A stretch of DNA of 64,000 nucleotides from the NCBI RefSeq assembly GCF_004119455.1, contig NZ_NRQT01000001.1, positions 620,001 to 684,000 on the forward strand. Direction: 5' to 3'. The DNA is from Chryseobacterium sp. CH25. GTDB lineage: Bacteria > Bacteroidota > Bacteroidia > Flavobacteriales > Weeksellaceae. Below, piece by piece: positions 26,616 to 35,954 of this stretch; positions within the stretch are counted from its first letter, which is position 1; every line of letters begins with the position of its first letter. Made by a program: the position numbers and the translations under genes. Below the pieces are notes generated by a model that saw nothing but the letters and a program-made list of their open reading frames with translations, was not told the DNA's origin and did not search any database.

Positions 26616-28301
26616 TTATATTTTCACATCAATATAATTAATCCAGACTTGCTCCCGGTCCTGAGTATTTAAAAAATTCTCAAGTAAGTATTCATGGTTA
26701 TAGTTTATTTTTCTGTTGAAATAGAGTTTTCCGTTAACATATACTTTTACCTTCTCATTCAGATTCACCACTTCAGGCGAAATATTAATTGAAAAGGATT
26801 TAATATCAGAGGTTTCAACCCGGAAAACATTATTATTATATTCCGCTTTTATTTTACCGGATTTCCTCGGAAAATCAAATGCATATTTATCTACGTTCTG
26901 CTCCTTTAAGCTATCATGATCATCGTAAGCCAGCCACTTATTGATTTTAAAATTCAGCTCTTTCTTTCCGGCAATTTTCCGGTTTATTGTATCTAACTTT
27001 ATATTGGAAATCCAGTCTATATTTCCATATCTTTCATCATCGAATTCCCATGATATTTCCTTTGGGAATGGATTTCTTTTTCGCGCATTCAGATCTTTAA
27101 AAATAATCTGGTAGGCTGGTTCAGATTCATCAAACTGGGGAAACCAGTGTGGAAATCCATTATAACGGTATTCCTGATAATCAGCCTGTATTCCCTTCAT
27201 CATTTTTGAAAAATCATCATTTGCGTTTGGCGGATAATAATAATCCTTATCCGTTGAAAAGTTGATAAACGAACGGTTTTTAATATTCTCTACAAATGTT
27301 CCTCCGGTAAAAACTTTAGGATAGGTATTCAATCCATAAAAGCCTGCAAACTGTGTAGGTTGCTTCATCAGATAAGAAAAAGAACCTGTTGCCCCGTTAG
27401 AATGTCCTGCTATAAAAACCTTGTTATCATCAATATTAATCGTCTTTTTAACCTGTTTAAGCATTTCCGGAATCATAAAAAAACCGTCATCAGACAACAT
27501 CCAGTTATACTTTTTGCTGGCCCTCGGAAAAACCATAATCACATCATTCCGGTCAGCATATTTTGTATAATACCTGTTCCAGCCACCTAAATTCCAATCA
27601 GCCAGCTGATAGTCTGCCAGTTCATTATTCCTTACCGCCCCATGAAGAAAAAACATCAGCGTATATTTCTTTTGCGGATTATAACTAGCAGGAAAATGAA
27701 TAAAAAATGAAGTGTTAACAGAATCATTTATTTTGAATACAATAGAATAATCTCTATCCTTTTTCGGCTGATAAGGATTCAAATTTCTGATCTCTCTGTA
27801 TAACATCTCAGGATCCTTAATTTCCTTCAGCCTATTTTTATGAACCTGATAAAACTCCTTTTCCTTCTCTTTTAATTCATTATAAAACTGCGCTTTATAT
27901 TGTACTGCTTCTTTCTTCAATACATTCCATCTTGGATCTGACAGCAAATTTCTGTACTCCTTTTCAGCATCCTCTTCAAGAATATAATTCCAGCCGGGAA
28001 AACTGTAGCCGCTTCCTTTTGCTGAGGAAAGTGACATAAGATATTGAAATGCTTTATCATTATTTTTCAGTTTTGAAGCCAGAATAGATGCATTATACAA
28101 TCCATCACTATCAATATTCTGAGGAAAAGCCCTGAATGCCTTTTCATATAGTTCAAGTGCTTTTCCATAACCAGCATCATCTTTAGCAACTTCCATTATT
28201 TCCGATGCCTTTTCAGTGATTGTAGAATAATTTTCCTGTGCTTCTGCAAAAAAACCAAAAAGGATCAAAAACATCATTAACCCATATCTCATTAGTACCA
28301 T
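26616..28301 (-). CDS. Exported esterase (alpha/beta hydrolase, PHB depolymerase/esterase-like)
   Basis: 561 residues with a signal peptide (about 9-22, MFLILFGFFAEAQ). The first 110 residues are TPR-like helices. An alpha/beta-hydrolase core follows, with the oxyanion strand MFFLHGAVRNNE and nucleophile elbow GHSNGATG, then a C-terminal beta region. The -7 box lies only 8 nt upstream of the first ATG, so the transcript is leaderless or starts at the fourth codon's ATG (28292). The substrate may be a carbohydrate ester, but this is a guess from family resemblance. Confidence 0.8.
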   Translation of the reverse strand: MVLMRYGLMMFLILFGFFAEAQENYSTITEKASEIMEVAKDDAGYGKALELYEKAFRAFPQNIDSDGLYNASILASKLKNNDKAFQYLMSLSSAKGSGYSFPGWNYILEEDAEKEYRNLLSDPRWNVLKKEAVQYKAQFYNELKEKEKEFYQVHKNRLKEIKDPEMLYREIRNLNPYQPKKDRDYSIVFKINDSVNTSFFIHFPASYNPQKKYTLMFFLHGAVRNNELADYQLADWNLGGWNRYYTKYADRNDVIMVFPRASKKYNWMLSDDGFFMIPEMLKQVKKTINIDDNKVFIAGHSNGATGSFSYLMKQPTQFAGFYGLNTYPKVFTGGTFVENIKNRSFINFSTDKDYYYPPNANDDFSKMMKGIQADYQEYRYNGFPHWFPQFDESEPAYQIIFKDLNARKRNPFPKEISWEFDDERYGNIDWISNIKLDTINRKIAGKKELNFKINKWLAYDDHDSLKEQNVDKYAFDFPRKSGKIKAEYNNNVFRVETSDIKSFSINISPEVVNLNEKVKVYVNGKLYFNRKINYNHEYLLENFLNTQDREQVWINYIDVKI

Positions 28302-28309
28302 TTATGAGA

Positions 28310-28317
28310 CAAAAATA
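28310..28317 (-). promoter_or_regulatory. Putative -7 box for the esterase gene
   Basis: TATTTTTG on the minus strand, 8 nt from the first ATG. Confidence 0.5.
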
Positions 28318-28328
28318 GCAACAGGAAA

Positions 28329-29177
28329 TTAGAAAAAATTGTAAAAATGGAACATTATGGTTGAAGAAAGCAAATGCCAGAAAAGCGTGTCTTCCTCTCC
28401 TAATATAGTTCCTTTAGAGAAAAAAGATTTTGGAGAATTCTCTGTGAAGTTCTTGTAAGTTTTATTGAAATGAGACTGGTCATTAAAATTAAACTCGTGG
28501 GCGAGCTCTGTAAAGTTACGGTCAGGATTTTCAAAAAGTTTCTTGTTGATGGTTTGCCTGAAAAGAACAATTTCGTTGAACTTTTTAACAGACACTCCCA
28601 AATGAGCCTGGAAAAGCCGGTTTATGTGCTGTCGGCTGACACCAATTTCCCTAGAAATATCTGCCACTGAAAAGTTTTCGTAATGGTTGAAAATATAATC
28701 AATAGACTTCTCAAGAATTATATTTTCAAATTTCCTGAACCTTTTCTCAAGACATTTGTCCAGTATATCAGTATGAACTTCAGTGTCTGTTGTTGAAAAA
28801 ACTTCGCTTAATTCCTGCTGAGTAAAAAACTCATAATCTGTAATATAATCCGTAAAATCTAAGTTTTCATAAAACTGCTGAATTCCCAAAGGGTGAAACA
28901 CCACTACAATTCTATAAACTTTCCCGGTTTGTTTCACATGGAGAACTTTTTCCCGGATAGGTGTAAAAATTTGACATGGTGGAGCGGTTTCATCATAAAT
29001 CACCTCTTTAGTTTCTAAGCGGATATGAGATTTATAAAGTGAAATGGAGTTGTTAAAGTGCGGAAAACATTGAAACTCATTAATGATATTATCATTTTTA
29101 ATGTCCAGATAATAATAGTCAACATACTTGCTGACAATGGAGTTTTGAGGCTTGAATGTTTTAAAAATTTCCTGCAT
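28329..29177 (-). CDS. AraC family transcriptional regulator
   Basis: 282 residues. The N-terminal sensing part (about 1-165) resembles the DUF6597 type. The C-terminal AraC domain has both HTH motifs (ISREIGVSRQHINRLFQAHLG, then ELAHEFNFNDQSHFNKTYKNF). The gene lies 27 bp upstream of the esterase gene on the same strand, so the esterase may be a target, though the esterase has its own promoter box. The ligand is unknown. Confidence 0.88.
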   Translation of the reverse strand: MQEIFKTFKPQNSIVSKYVDYYYLDIKNDNIINEFQCFPHFNNSISLYKSHIRLETKEVIYDETAPPCQIFTPIREKVLHVKQTGKVYRIVVVFHPLGIQQFYENLDFTDYITDYEFFTQQELSEVFSTTDTEVHTDILDKCLEKRFRKFENIILEKSIDYIFNHYENFSVADISREIGVSRQHINRLFQAHLGVSVKKFNEIVLFRQTINKKLFENPDRNFTELAHEFNFNDQSHFNKTYKNFTENSPKSFFSKGTILGEEDTLFWHLLSSTIMFHFYNFF

Positions 29178-29216
29178 CTTTTTACACCTGTGTTTTCATA
29201 GAATATAGCTTACCAT

Positions 29217-29224
29217 CAAATATA
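29217..29224 (-). promoter_or_regulatory. Putative -7 box for the AraC gene
   Basis: TATATTTG on the minus strand, 39 bp before the start. Confidence 0.55.
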
Positions 29225-29269
29225 CGGAATGCTTTATTACTTCACAACAGTTTGAAATCCGGAAAAACA

Positions 29270-29298
29270 AAAAACTGCTTCACACAGAAACAGTTTTT
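29270..29298 (-). terminator. Terminator after the VOC gene
   Basis: AAAAACTG and CAGTTTTT arms with a 13-nt loop. Confidence 0.65.
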
Positions 29299-29322
29299 AT
29301 CTTTTATCATTCAGCGGGATAC

Positions 29323-29700
29323 CTACTCTCCTGCCGGCTCAAATAATTCAATTTTATTGCCTTCAGGATCCATGATATGAACAAACTTGCCATATTCATA
29401 GGTTGCAATCTCATCCAGAACCGTAATACCTTCCTTTTTTAATTCTTCTACCAATGCTTCAATATTATCCACATGGTAATTAATCATAAAATCCTTTTCT
29501 GAAGGCTCAAAATATTGAGTAGACTCTTTAAATGGACTCCATAATGTATATCCTTTTTTATCAGAATCTGCCTCTCTCCAGTCAAATTTGGCTCCATAAG
29601 GACTGGTTTCTACACCAAGATGGGTTTTATACCAATCATTTACCTGTTCCGGATCTTTACATTTAAAGAAAATACCTCCAATGGCGGTTACTTTTTTCAT
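29323..29700 (-). CDS. VOC (glyoxalase) family protein
   Basis: 125 residues. The opening AIGGIFFKCKDPEQVNDWYKTHLG and the ending GKFVHIMDPEGNKIELFEP are the hallmarks of VOC proteins of the PhnB/glyoxalase-like group; DPEGNKIEL carries a metal-ligand Glu. The reaction is unknown. It is a single gene with its own promoter box and terminator. Confidence 0.87.
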   Translation of the reverse strand: MKKVTAIGGIFFKCKDPEQVNDWYKTHLGVETSPYGAKFDWREADSDKKGYTLWSPFKESTQYFEPSEKDFMINYHVDNIEALVEELKKEGITVLDEIATYEYGKFVHIMDPEGNKIELFEPAGE

Positions 29701-29746
29701 GCCTTTTGTTTTAGTAAGTTGTATTTTAAATCATTTTGAAACTTGA

Positions 29747-29754
29747 CAAATATA
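29747..29754 (-). promoter_or_regulatory. Putative -7 box for the VOC gene
   Basis: TATATTTG on the minus strand, 46 bp before the ATG. Confidence 0.5.
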
Positions 29755-29810
29755 TTAATGTTTTTATTATAATATCCTAATTGAATTAAAGTATTCATAA
29801 AGTTATATTA

Positions 29811-29834
29811 TTGGAAAACGCAAAGGCGCAAAGG
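29811..29834. repeat. 24-nt dispersed intergenic repeat, copy 1
   Basis: Begins TTGGAAAACGCAAAGGCGC. Identical over 24 nt to 46126-46149, which is also intergenic. Confidence 0.85.
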
Positions 29835-29919
29835 TTTTATCTCCGATAAAATTGTATATGGATACAATATGCTTTTATAATCTCAACAAATGCACAAATG
29901 CTTTTTATTTAAGTGTATT

Positions 29920-29983
29920 GTCATTCCGTAGGAATCTCAACATCTCTATTGAAATAGAAGGATCTAGATTCCTACGGAATGAC
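29920..29983. repeat. 18-bp perfect inverted repeat (dispersed palindromic element)
   Basis: Arms 29920-29937 (GTCATTCCGTAGGAATCT) and 29966-29983 are perfect complements around a 28-nt loop. A half copy with one change lies at 62831-62848. Neither arm has a U tract, so it is not a plain terminator. Confidence 0.85.
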
Positions 29984-30091
29984 AAACTGCATGTGGAATT
30001 TTAATTATATAAAAGGTCTGATTCAGTTCATGATACAAAAACATTCGTGCATCCATAGCTAAAAATCTAAAAACACTTCATTGTTAATCAT

Positions 30092-30120
30092 AAAAAAAGC
30101 GCACCCATTGGGTACGCTCT
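30092..30120 (-). terminator. Terminator of trxB
   Basis: AGCGTACCCA and TGGGTGCGCT arms on the minus strand (one bulge), then a T7 run. Confidence 0.8.
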
Positions 30121-30141
30121 GTATCATTGAAAGCTAAATAA

Positions 30142-31083
30142 TTAGTGTAATTCAGCTAAGTATTTTTCTGCATCCATTGCAGCCATACATCCGCTTCCTG
30201 CAGCTGTAATAGCCTGTCTGTAGATATGGTCCTGAACATCTCCTGCAGCAAAAACTCCCGGAAGATTTGTTCTTGAAGAACCTTTTTCTGTTACAATATA
30301 TCCGTTTTCATCAAGATCTACCTGACCTACAAAGATATCTGTATTAGGTTTGTGACCAATAGCAATGAAGATTCCTTCAACATCTACCGTAGATTTTTCC
30401 TGAGTCTGGTTATTGATAATTACCGCTCTTTCTACTAAGCTGTTTTCTCCTTCAATTCCAATAAGCTCATGGTGGAATTTCACTTCAATATTCGGAGTGT
30501 TTTCTACTCTGTGTACCATCGCTTTTGAAGCTCTGAAAACGTCTTTTCTAACTAATAAAGTTACTTTTCTGCATAATTTAGCAAGGTAAGTAGCTTCTTC
30601 GGCAGCTGTATCTCCTGCTCCTACTACTACAACATCTTTTCCTCTGTAGAAAAACCCGTCACATGTAGCACAAGCAGAAACCCCTCCACCTGCATATTTT
30701 TTCTCATCTTCAAGACCTAAATATTTTGCGGTAGCTCCTGTAGATATAATTACTGACTTTGCTAAAATCTCTTTGTTTCCAGCATACAATTTGTGAACAC
30801 CACCAACTTCTTTTGAGAATTCAGCTTTAGTGATCATTTCGTAATGTACTTTGGTTTCAAATCTTTCTGCCTGCTTTTGCAGATCCATCATCATTTCAGG
30901 ACCTGTAATCCCTGCTGGATACCCTGGAAAGTTATCAACCTCAGTAGTTGTAGTTAATTGTCCGCCCGGCTCCAAACCTGTATACAATTCAGGTTTTAAG
31001 TCTGCTCTTGCTGCATAAATAGCAGCTGTGAAACCAGAAGGCCCAGATCCAACGATCACACAATCTAAAATGTTTTGCTCCAT
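30142..31083 (-). CDS. trxB: Thioredoxin-disulfide reductase
   Basis: 313 residues, full length. FAD-binding GxGxxG (VGSGPSGFTAAIYAARA, about 11-27), redox-active CATC at 138-141, NADPH-binding VVVGAGDTAAEEATYLA and the C-terminal FAD motif GVFAAGDVQD are all present. It reduces thioredoxin with NADPH in the cytoplasm. It is a single gene with a terminator. The upstream gap (31084-31352) contains dispersed-repeat-like text (ATACGAGATGCGGGTTTCGG) and no gene. Confidence 0.97.
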   Translation of the reverse strand: MEQNILDCVIVGSGPSGFTAAIYAARADLKPELYTGLEPGGQLTTTTEVDNFPGYPAGITGPEMMMDLQKQAERFETKVHYEMITKAEFSKEVGGVHKLYAGNKEILAKSVIISTGATAKYLGLEDEKKYAGGGVSACATCDGFFYRGKDVVVVGAGDTAAEEATYLAKLCRKVTLLVRKDVFRASKAMVHRVENTPNIEVKFHHELIGIEGENSLVERAVIINNQTQEKSTVDVEGIFIAIGHKPNTDIFVGQVDLDENGYIVTEKGSSRTNLPGVFAAGDVQDHIYRQAITAAGSGCMAAMDAEKYLAELH

Positions 31084-31352
31084 AATTTATTTGTTCGAAA
31101 AAAGATGTAATTAAATTAAGACTGCTAATTTCGTAATTTTTGTCGTCTTTTTAAAGTTATTTTAATGATAGTTGTCAATAAGAGATATGCGGATTGTCAA
31201 TGAGGATACGAGATGCGGGTTTCGGGATACAGGGGAGCGAGATGTTAGATTCAGGGTGTGAAGTTTAAAGGTGATTATTTGTCTTAAATTCTCCATTTAT
31301 TTTATTCTTCTACTTTAAAACCCTAAAACTATCCTACTCTCAAACCATAAAA

Positions 31353-32390
31353 TCAAACCTTCATTTTAATCTTATCCACATTTATAATTTTATACACCAA
31401 TTCCTTAATAAGCTCTGCATCTCCCATATTCACAGCACCTAATCCTTTTCCTTTCATATCAAATTCTCTCAGAATAGAAATGACTCTTGTGGCATGCTTT
31501 AAAGGATATAATCTTGCACTTTCAGCATAGTCTTTTACAAAATAAGGATTCACTCCCATTTGAGAAGCAATGGTTTGTGGCGGCTGTCCTGCCATTGTCT
31601 GATAAATAATCACGTTAGAGAAATAGTTGTAAAGGCTTGCCAGCATCATTACAAAAGGATTATTCTTCGGATTTTTACCCATAAAATGAGCAATTTTAAA
31701 TGCTGCATTAGCATTTTTTGTTCCCAATGCCTTCTGAAGTTCAAAAATATTGTATTCTTTGCTGATTCCGATATGGTTTTCAACAATGGTTCCGTCCAGT
31801 ACTTCTCCTTCTTTAAGGATGATCTTCAGTTTATTCAGTTCATTGGCAATTCTTGAAAGATCATTTCCAAGATATTCCGCTAAAAGATGGGAAATATTGG
31901 GAGCTGTTTTAATTTTCAGCTTTACACATTCATCGGAAATCCATTTTGGAAGGTTACTTTCTTTTACAGATTCACTCAGGAAAAGGGCATTGGCATTGGC
32001 CAGAGCTTTAGCTGCTTTTTTTCTACTGTCCAGTTTTTTATGTTTGTGAGCAAAAACCAGTACTGTAGAAGGAACAGGATTTTCAACGTAAGCGTCTAAA
32101 ATTCTGTTTTCCTCTTCATTAAATTTAAGATCCTGAGCCTCTTTTACAATAATTACCTGTTTATCCCCCATCATTGGAAACTGTCTTGCCAGAGAAAGTA
32201 CTTCCTGGTAAGAAGTATCTTTTCCGTACGTAACAGTTTGGTTGAAGGCTTTTTCATCCTCTTCCAAAAAGTTGTGCTCAAGGGCTTTTACGGCAACATC
32301 AATAAAGTAGGCTTCTTCTCCGTGGAAAAAATAAATAGGTAAAACTTCTTTATTTTTAATATTTTTGAGGATTAAATCTAATTCTTTCAT
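31353..32390 (-). CDS. holA: DNA polymerase III subunit delta
   Basis: 345 residues, normal for HolA. The opening LPIYFFHGEEAYFIDVAVKAL, the AAA-like core and the C-terminal helical collar region (LYPLKHATRVISILREFDMKGKG) are typical. Delta opens the sliding clamp as part of the clamp loader. The start codon lies only 7 bp from that of the divergent HSDR_N protein, a pairing that I recall as frequent in Flavobacteriia. Confidence 0.93.
   Translation of the reverse strand: MKELDLILKNIKNKEVLPIYFFHGEEAYFIDVAVKALEHNFLEEDEKAFNQTVTYGKDTSYQEVLSLARQFPMMGDKQVIIVKEAQDLKFNEEENRILDAYVENPVPSTVLVFAHKHKKLDSRKKAAKALANANALFLSESVKESNLPKWISDECVKLKIKTAPNISHLLAEYLGNDLSRIANELNKLKIILKEGEVLDGTIVENHIGISKEYNIFELQKALGTKNANAAFKIAHFMGKNPKNNPFVMMLASLYNYFSNVIIYQTMAGQPPQTIASQMGVNPYFVKDYAESARLYPLKHATRVISILREFDMKGKGLGAVNMGDAELIKELVYKIINVDKIKMKV
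32360..32367 (+). promoter_or_regulatory. Putative -7 box for the HSDR_N gene, inside holA
   Basis: TATTTTTG, 30 bp before the ATG at 32398, lies within the first codons of holA on the other strand. Confidence 0.4.
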
Positions 32391-32397
32391 CTTATTA

Positions 32398-32829
32398 ATG
32401 GAACTTCCAAAACTGAATTTTCAGGAAACTTTTGATTTTAAATTCAAGAAAGACAAAGATAAGTTTTTTATTTATGATTTGGTTCGCAAAACTTATCTTC
32501 TGCTCACTCCTGAGGAATGGGTAAGACAACACTGGATTCACTATTATCTCACTGTGAAATCCTATTCTACATCGGCTCTAATTACTGAAAAAAAGATTAT
32601 TCTCAATGGTCTTACCAAAAGAATTGACCTTTTAGTGACCGAAAAAACAGAACCCGTAATTCTGATTGAATGTAAGGCTCCACAAATTAAACTTACGGAA
32701 AAAACATTTGAGCAGACGGCCAGATATAACTCCATAATCGGAGCTAGGGAAATTGTATTAACAAATGGGCTTCAGCATATTAATGCCTATTATGAAAATG
32801 AACAGTATGTGTTTTATAAACCAGACTAA
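32398..32829 (+). CDS. Type I restriction R-protein N-terminal-domain (HSDR_N) protein
   Basis: 143 residues from the ATG at 32398; a frame extension to 32365 would begin inside holA. The nuclease-fold core is visible: IDLLVTEKTEPVILIECKAPQ carries the D...ExK motif of the PD-(D/E)XK superfamily. It is a stand-alone domain without helicase, not a full restriction enzyme. Its neighbour is holA, so a housekeeping DNA-related role is possible but unproven. Confidence 0.85.
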   Translation: MELPKLNFQETFDFKFKKDKDKFFIYDLVRKTYLLLTPEEWVRQHWIHYYLTVKSYSTSALITEKKIILNGLTKRIDLLVTEKTEPVILIECKAPQIKLTEKTFEQTARYNSIIGAREIVLTNGLQHINAYYENEQYVFYKPD

Positions 32830-32862
32830 AGTTTGAACAAAGATTAAACAACAAATATCAAT

Positions 32863-33474
32863 ATGAAAATTAAAAATATAATATTCGATTTCGGAGGGGT
32901 TTTAATGGATTGGGATCCGAGGTATTATTTTAAAGATTATTTCAAGGATGATGAAAAAATGGAATATTTCCTAAAAAATATAGCTCAGGATGAGTGGAAT
33001 ATTGAACAGGACAGAGGAAGAAGCCTTTCTGAAGGAACAGAAATCCAAGTGAAAAAATTTCCGGAATGGGAAAAAGAGATCAGGGCATTCTATGACAACT
33101 GGACCGTGATGCTGAAAAGTGATATTCCTCAGAATGTTGACATTTTAAGAAAACTAAAAAACACGGATTATCAGTTATTTGGATTAACGAACTGGTCTGC
33201 AGAAACTTTCCCTTATGCTTTGGAAAATTATGATTTCTTCCAGATTTTTGACGGGAAAATTGTGGTTTCCGGAACAGAAAAGCTCATTAAACCTGATCCT
33301 AAAATCTGGCATGTTTTATTGGAAAGATATAACATCCATGCAGAAGAATCGGTTTTCATAGATGACAACCAGAAGAATATTGAAATGGCAGAATCGCTGG
33401 GATTCAATACCATCCATGTTCAACCGGATACGGATCTTAAACAGGAACTGGCTCATCTGGGTGTTGAACTCTGA
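32863..33474 (+). CDS. HAD-superfamily phosphatase
   Basis: 203 residues of the HAD subclass IA type: motif I is NIIFDFGGVLMDWD, where the second Asp of DxD is replaced by Gly (DFG), as in many HAD proteins of the YihX type. Motif II is FGLTNWSAE, motif III is LIKPDPKIW and motif IV is VFIDDNQKNIE. It probably hydrolyses a phosphosugar or similar metabolite. It lies 33 bp after the HSDR_N gene and may be co-transcribed with it. Confidence 0.9.
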   Translation: MKIKNIIFDFGGVLMDWDPRYYFKDYFKDDEKMEYFLKNIAQDEWNIEQDRGRSLSEGTEIQVKKFPEWEKEIRAFYDNWTVMLKSDIPQNVDILRKLKNTDYQLFGLTNWSAETFPYALENYDFFQIFDGKIVVSGTEKLIKPDPKIWHVLLERYNIHAEESVFIDDNQKNIEMAESLGFNTIHVQPDTDLKQELAHLGVEL

Positions 33475-33542
33475 TTTTCCACATCATAAACATTAAAAAT
33501 CCTCAGTTAAGTTATTTTCATTAATTTGGTTGAGGATTTTTT

Positions 33543-34516
33543 ATGAATATGAGAAAAATTTTACCCTTACTGATCTGTATTGCTCCTTATTTTTACGCAC
33601 AGAATATTGAAGACAAAGAAGTTTTCAAAAAGTGTCGTAAAGAATTCAACAAAAAGATTTGTCTTTCTGATGAAGATCAGGATGGTATTTTATTTTATCT
33701 GGATAAATGCCCTAAAGAAGGAGGTCCTATTGAAAATAACGGATGCCTGTGGCCTGATACTGACAAAGATCAAGTCCCAGATAAAGATGACAAGTGTCCT
33801 TACATAGCTGGCCCTCAGGAAAATCAGGGATGCCCTTGGCTGGACACTGATGGGGATGGTATTTTGGATAAAGACGATGCCTGCCCTACAGTAAGAGGTG
33901 TTCAGGACAATAACGGATGTCCTCCTAAAAAAACAATTGTAAAGAGTCTTTGGAGCAGGCTGAAATGAGATTCAAGAAATTCAAAACAGATCATGCTGAT
34001 ATTGAATCTATTTATGATAAAATCAACAAAGTAGCTATAGATGCTATTATTAAAAAGGGATATTCCAAAGCTTTGGCCAAAAAAGAAACTCTTATTTATA
34101 TCAAGTATATCAATAATGTCGCCTATTTTGATCAAAATCCCTGTTATAACGGAAGTGATCCGGAATATAATTTTTTAATCTCAAAATTCTGGAATAAAAA
34201 TGTTCTTGAATACGCCCGTAAAAAATATAATAAGGATATCTATCTTTCAACCAAAATCCCGCCTGAAGATTTAAAATTGTACCATGACATTGGTATGAGT
34301 AACGAAACATTTGATTATATCACAAAATATTATGATCAGGAGACAATGAAAATAAAAATACCAGGTAACCATAAAAGCGTAATTAGTGCTAGTCATTCAA
34401 TACCTAATGTTATCACTTTTATAACCCCCTACCAAATTAAAGTTGAAGATCCTAAAAAAGGAATTACCATTATCTATGAGTATAAAAATGGCCAATGGGA
34501 ATCCAATAAAAAATAA
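33543..34516 (+). CDS. Thrombospondin type 3 repeat protein, paralog 1 (frameshifted as sequenced)
   Basis: A signal peptide (about 1-20) is followed by a Cys motif ([13 protein letters not shown]) and three calcium-binding TSP3 repeats ([37 protein letters not shown]). The frame breaks in the A7 run at 33927-33933; one extra A leads to a C-terminal domain that matches paralog 2 ([20 protein letters not shown]), for 324 residues in all. TSP3 repeats bind calcium and are frequent in exported Bacteroidota proteins. The C-terminal domain has no name I know. Confidence 0.85.
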
Positions 34517-34555
34517 TCAGACAGCTTATTTTATACAGAATAATTTATAACTCGT

Positions 34556-35500
34556 ATGAAGAAAATCGTTTTTTTGCTGGTATTTATGGGAACTTATATC
34601 TATGCTCAGAATACTGAAGATAAAGAATTATTAAAAAAGTGCCGAAAGGAATTCAATAAAAAGATATGTCTTGCAGATGAAGACCAGGATAACATTCCTT
34701 TTTATCTTGATAAATGCCCTAAAGAAGGAGGTCCGGTTGAAAATGATGGCTGTCCATGGCCTGATACTGATAAAGATGGTGTAATAGATAAAGAAGATCT
34801 CTGCCCTACTGTTGCCGGTCCGATTGAAAATAAAGGTTGCCCATGGGAAGATACAGATGGTGATGGAATTTTAGATAAAGATGATAACTGCCCCACTGTC
34901 CCAGGCCCCGCCCATTCCAACGGATGTCGTGTAATTTCCTGTTCATTTGGTTTTGACCCTGAAATTCATATGGAAAGATTCAATACGGATATTCAAAATA
35001 TTGAGAAAATCTATAACCTGATTAATAAAAAGGTGTTGGATAATATTGTACAAAAAACACCTAAAAAAGAGTTTGCAGGTAGAAAAGCTTTTTTCCACAT
35101 TCAATATATAGACCATAGATCTTATATTGATGATAATACTCCTGATGATGGGCTTTCTCCAGGATACAACTTTCTGATCGCCAAATTCTGGAATCAAAAT
35201 GTTCTTGAATATGCCCGGAAAAAGTACGGTAAGGACATTTATCTTTCAACACCAATAAGTCCTGAATATCTTGAAACTTATCATCAAATTGTAGGAAACA
35301 AAGCATTCCATTATATGATGAAATACTATGATAAAAAATCCCTAAAGATAAAAATAGCAGGAACGCAGCCTACAACTTTTGACAACACTATTAGGATCGT
35401 AGTAGACTTCATTACTCCTTATAAAATTAAAGTAAGCAGCAACCAAGACTTTACAACATATGAATATAAAAATAACAGTTGGAATTTAGCCAAAGAGTAA
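34556..35500 (+). CDS. Thrombospondin type 3 repeat protein, paralog 2
   Basis: 314 residues and unbroken. Signal peptide; [13 protein letters not shown]; three TSP3 repeats ([37 protein letters not shown]); then a domain of about 180 residues shared with paralog 1. It shows that the intact architecture exists and so supports the repair of the upstream copy. Exported, probably surface or periplasmic; function unknown. Confidence 0.9.
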   Translation: MKKIVFLLVFMGTYIYAQNTEDKELLKKCRKEFNKKICLADEDQDNIPFYLDKCPKEGGPVENDGCPWPDTDKDGVIDKEDLCPTVAGPIENKGCPWEDTDGDGILDKDDNCPTVPGPAHSNGCRVISCSFGFDPEIHMERFNTDIQNIEKIYNLINKKVLDNIVQKTPKKEFAGRKAFFHIQYIDHRSYIDDNTPDDGLSPGYNFLIAKFWNQNVLEYARKKYGKDIYLSTPISPEYLETYHQIVGNKAFHYMMKYYDKKSLKIKIAGTQPTTFDNTIRIVVDFITPYKIKVSSNQDFTTYEYKNNSWNLAKE

Positions 35501-35551
35501 AACATGAGAACAAATTATTTTTCATTAATTTAGATCATTATTTACATTGGT

Positions 35552-35941
35552 ATGAGAACAGTTGTCTTTCTTCTGGTATTTGCTGCAACTTATTTTCAAG
35601 CTCAGAATGCTGAAGATAAGCAGGTATTCAAAAAGTGTCGTAAAGAGTTCAATAAAAAGATATGTCTTTCGGATGAAGATAATGACAGCCTTTTATTTTA
35701 TCTTGATAAATGTCCTAATGAAATAGGACCTATTGAAAACCATGGCTGTCCATGGCCAGATACGGATAAAGACGGTGTATTGGATAAAGATGATGCATGC
35801 CCACAAATAGCCGGTCCTCCCGAAAACAACGGATGCCTATGGCCGGATACAGATGGTGATGGCATTTTAGACAAAGATGATAACTGTCCTACTGTTCCCG
35901 GAATACCCAATCTGAATGGCTGTCCAAGATGTAATCTATAA
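35552..35941 (+). CDS. Thrombospondin type 3 repeat protein, paralog 3 (short)
   Basis: 129 residues. The signal peptide, Cys motif and three TSP3 repeats match the two upstream paralogs, but the protein ends right after the third repeat (NLNGCPRCNL) and lacks their C-terminal domain. No domain remnant is seen in any frame before the next gene, which starts 13 bp later, so the loss is real rather than a frameshift. Confidence 0.9.
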   Translation: MRTVVFLLVFAATYFQAQNAEDKQVFKKCRKEFNKKICLSDEDNDSLLFYLDKCPNEIGPIENHGCPWPDTDKDGVLDKDDACPQIAGPPENNGCLWPDTDGDGILDKDDNCPTVPGIPNLNGCPRCNL

Positions 35942-35954
35942 CACCTTATAAAAT

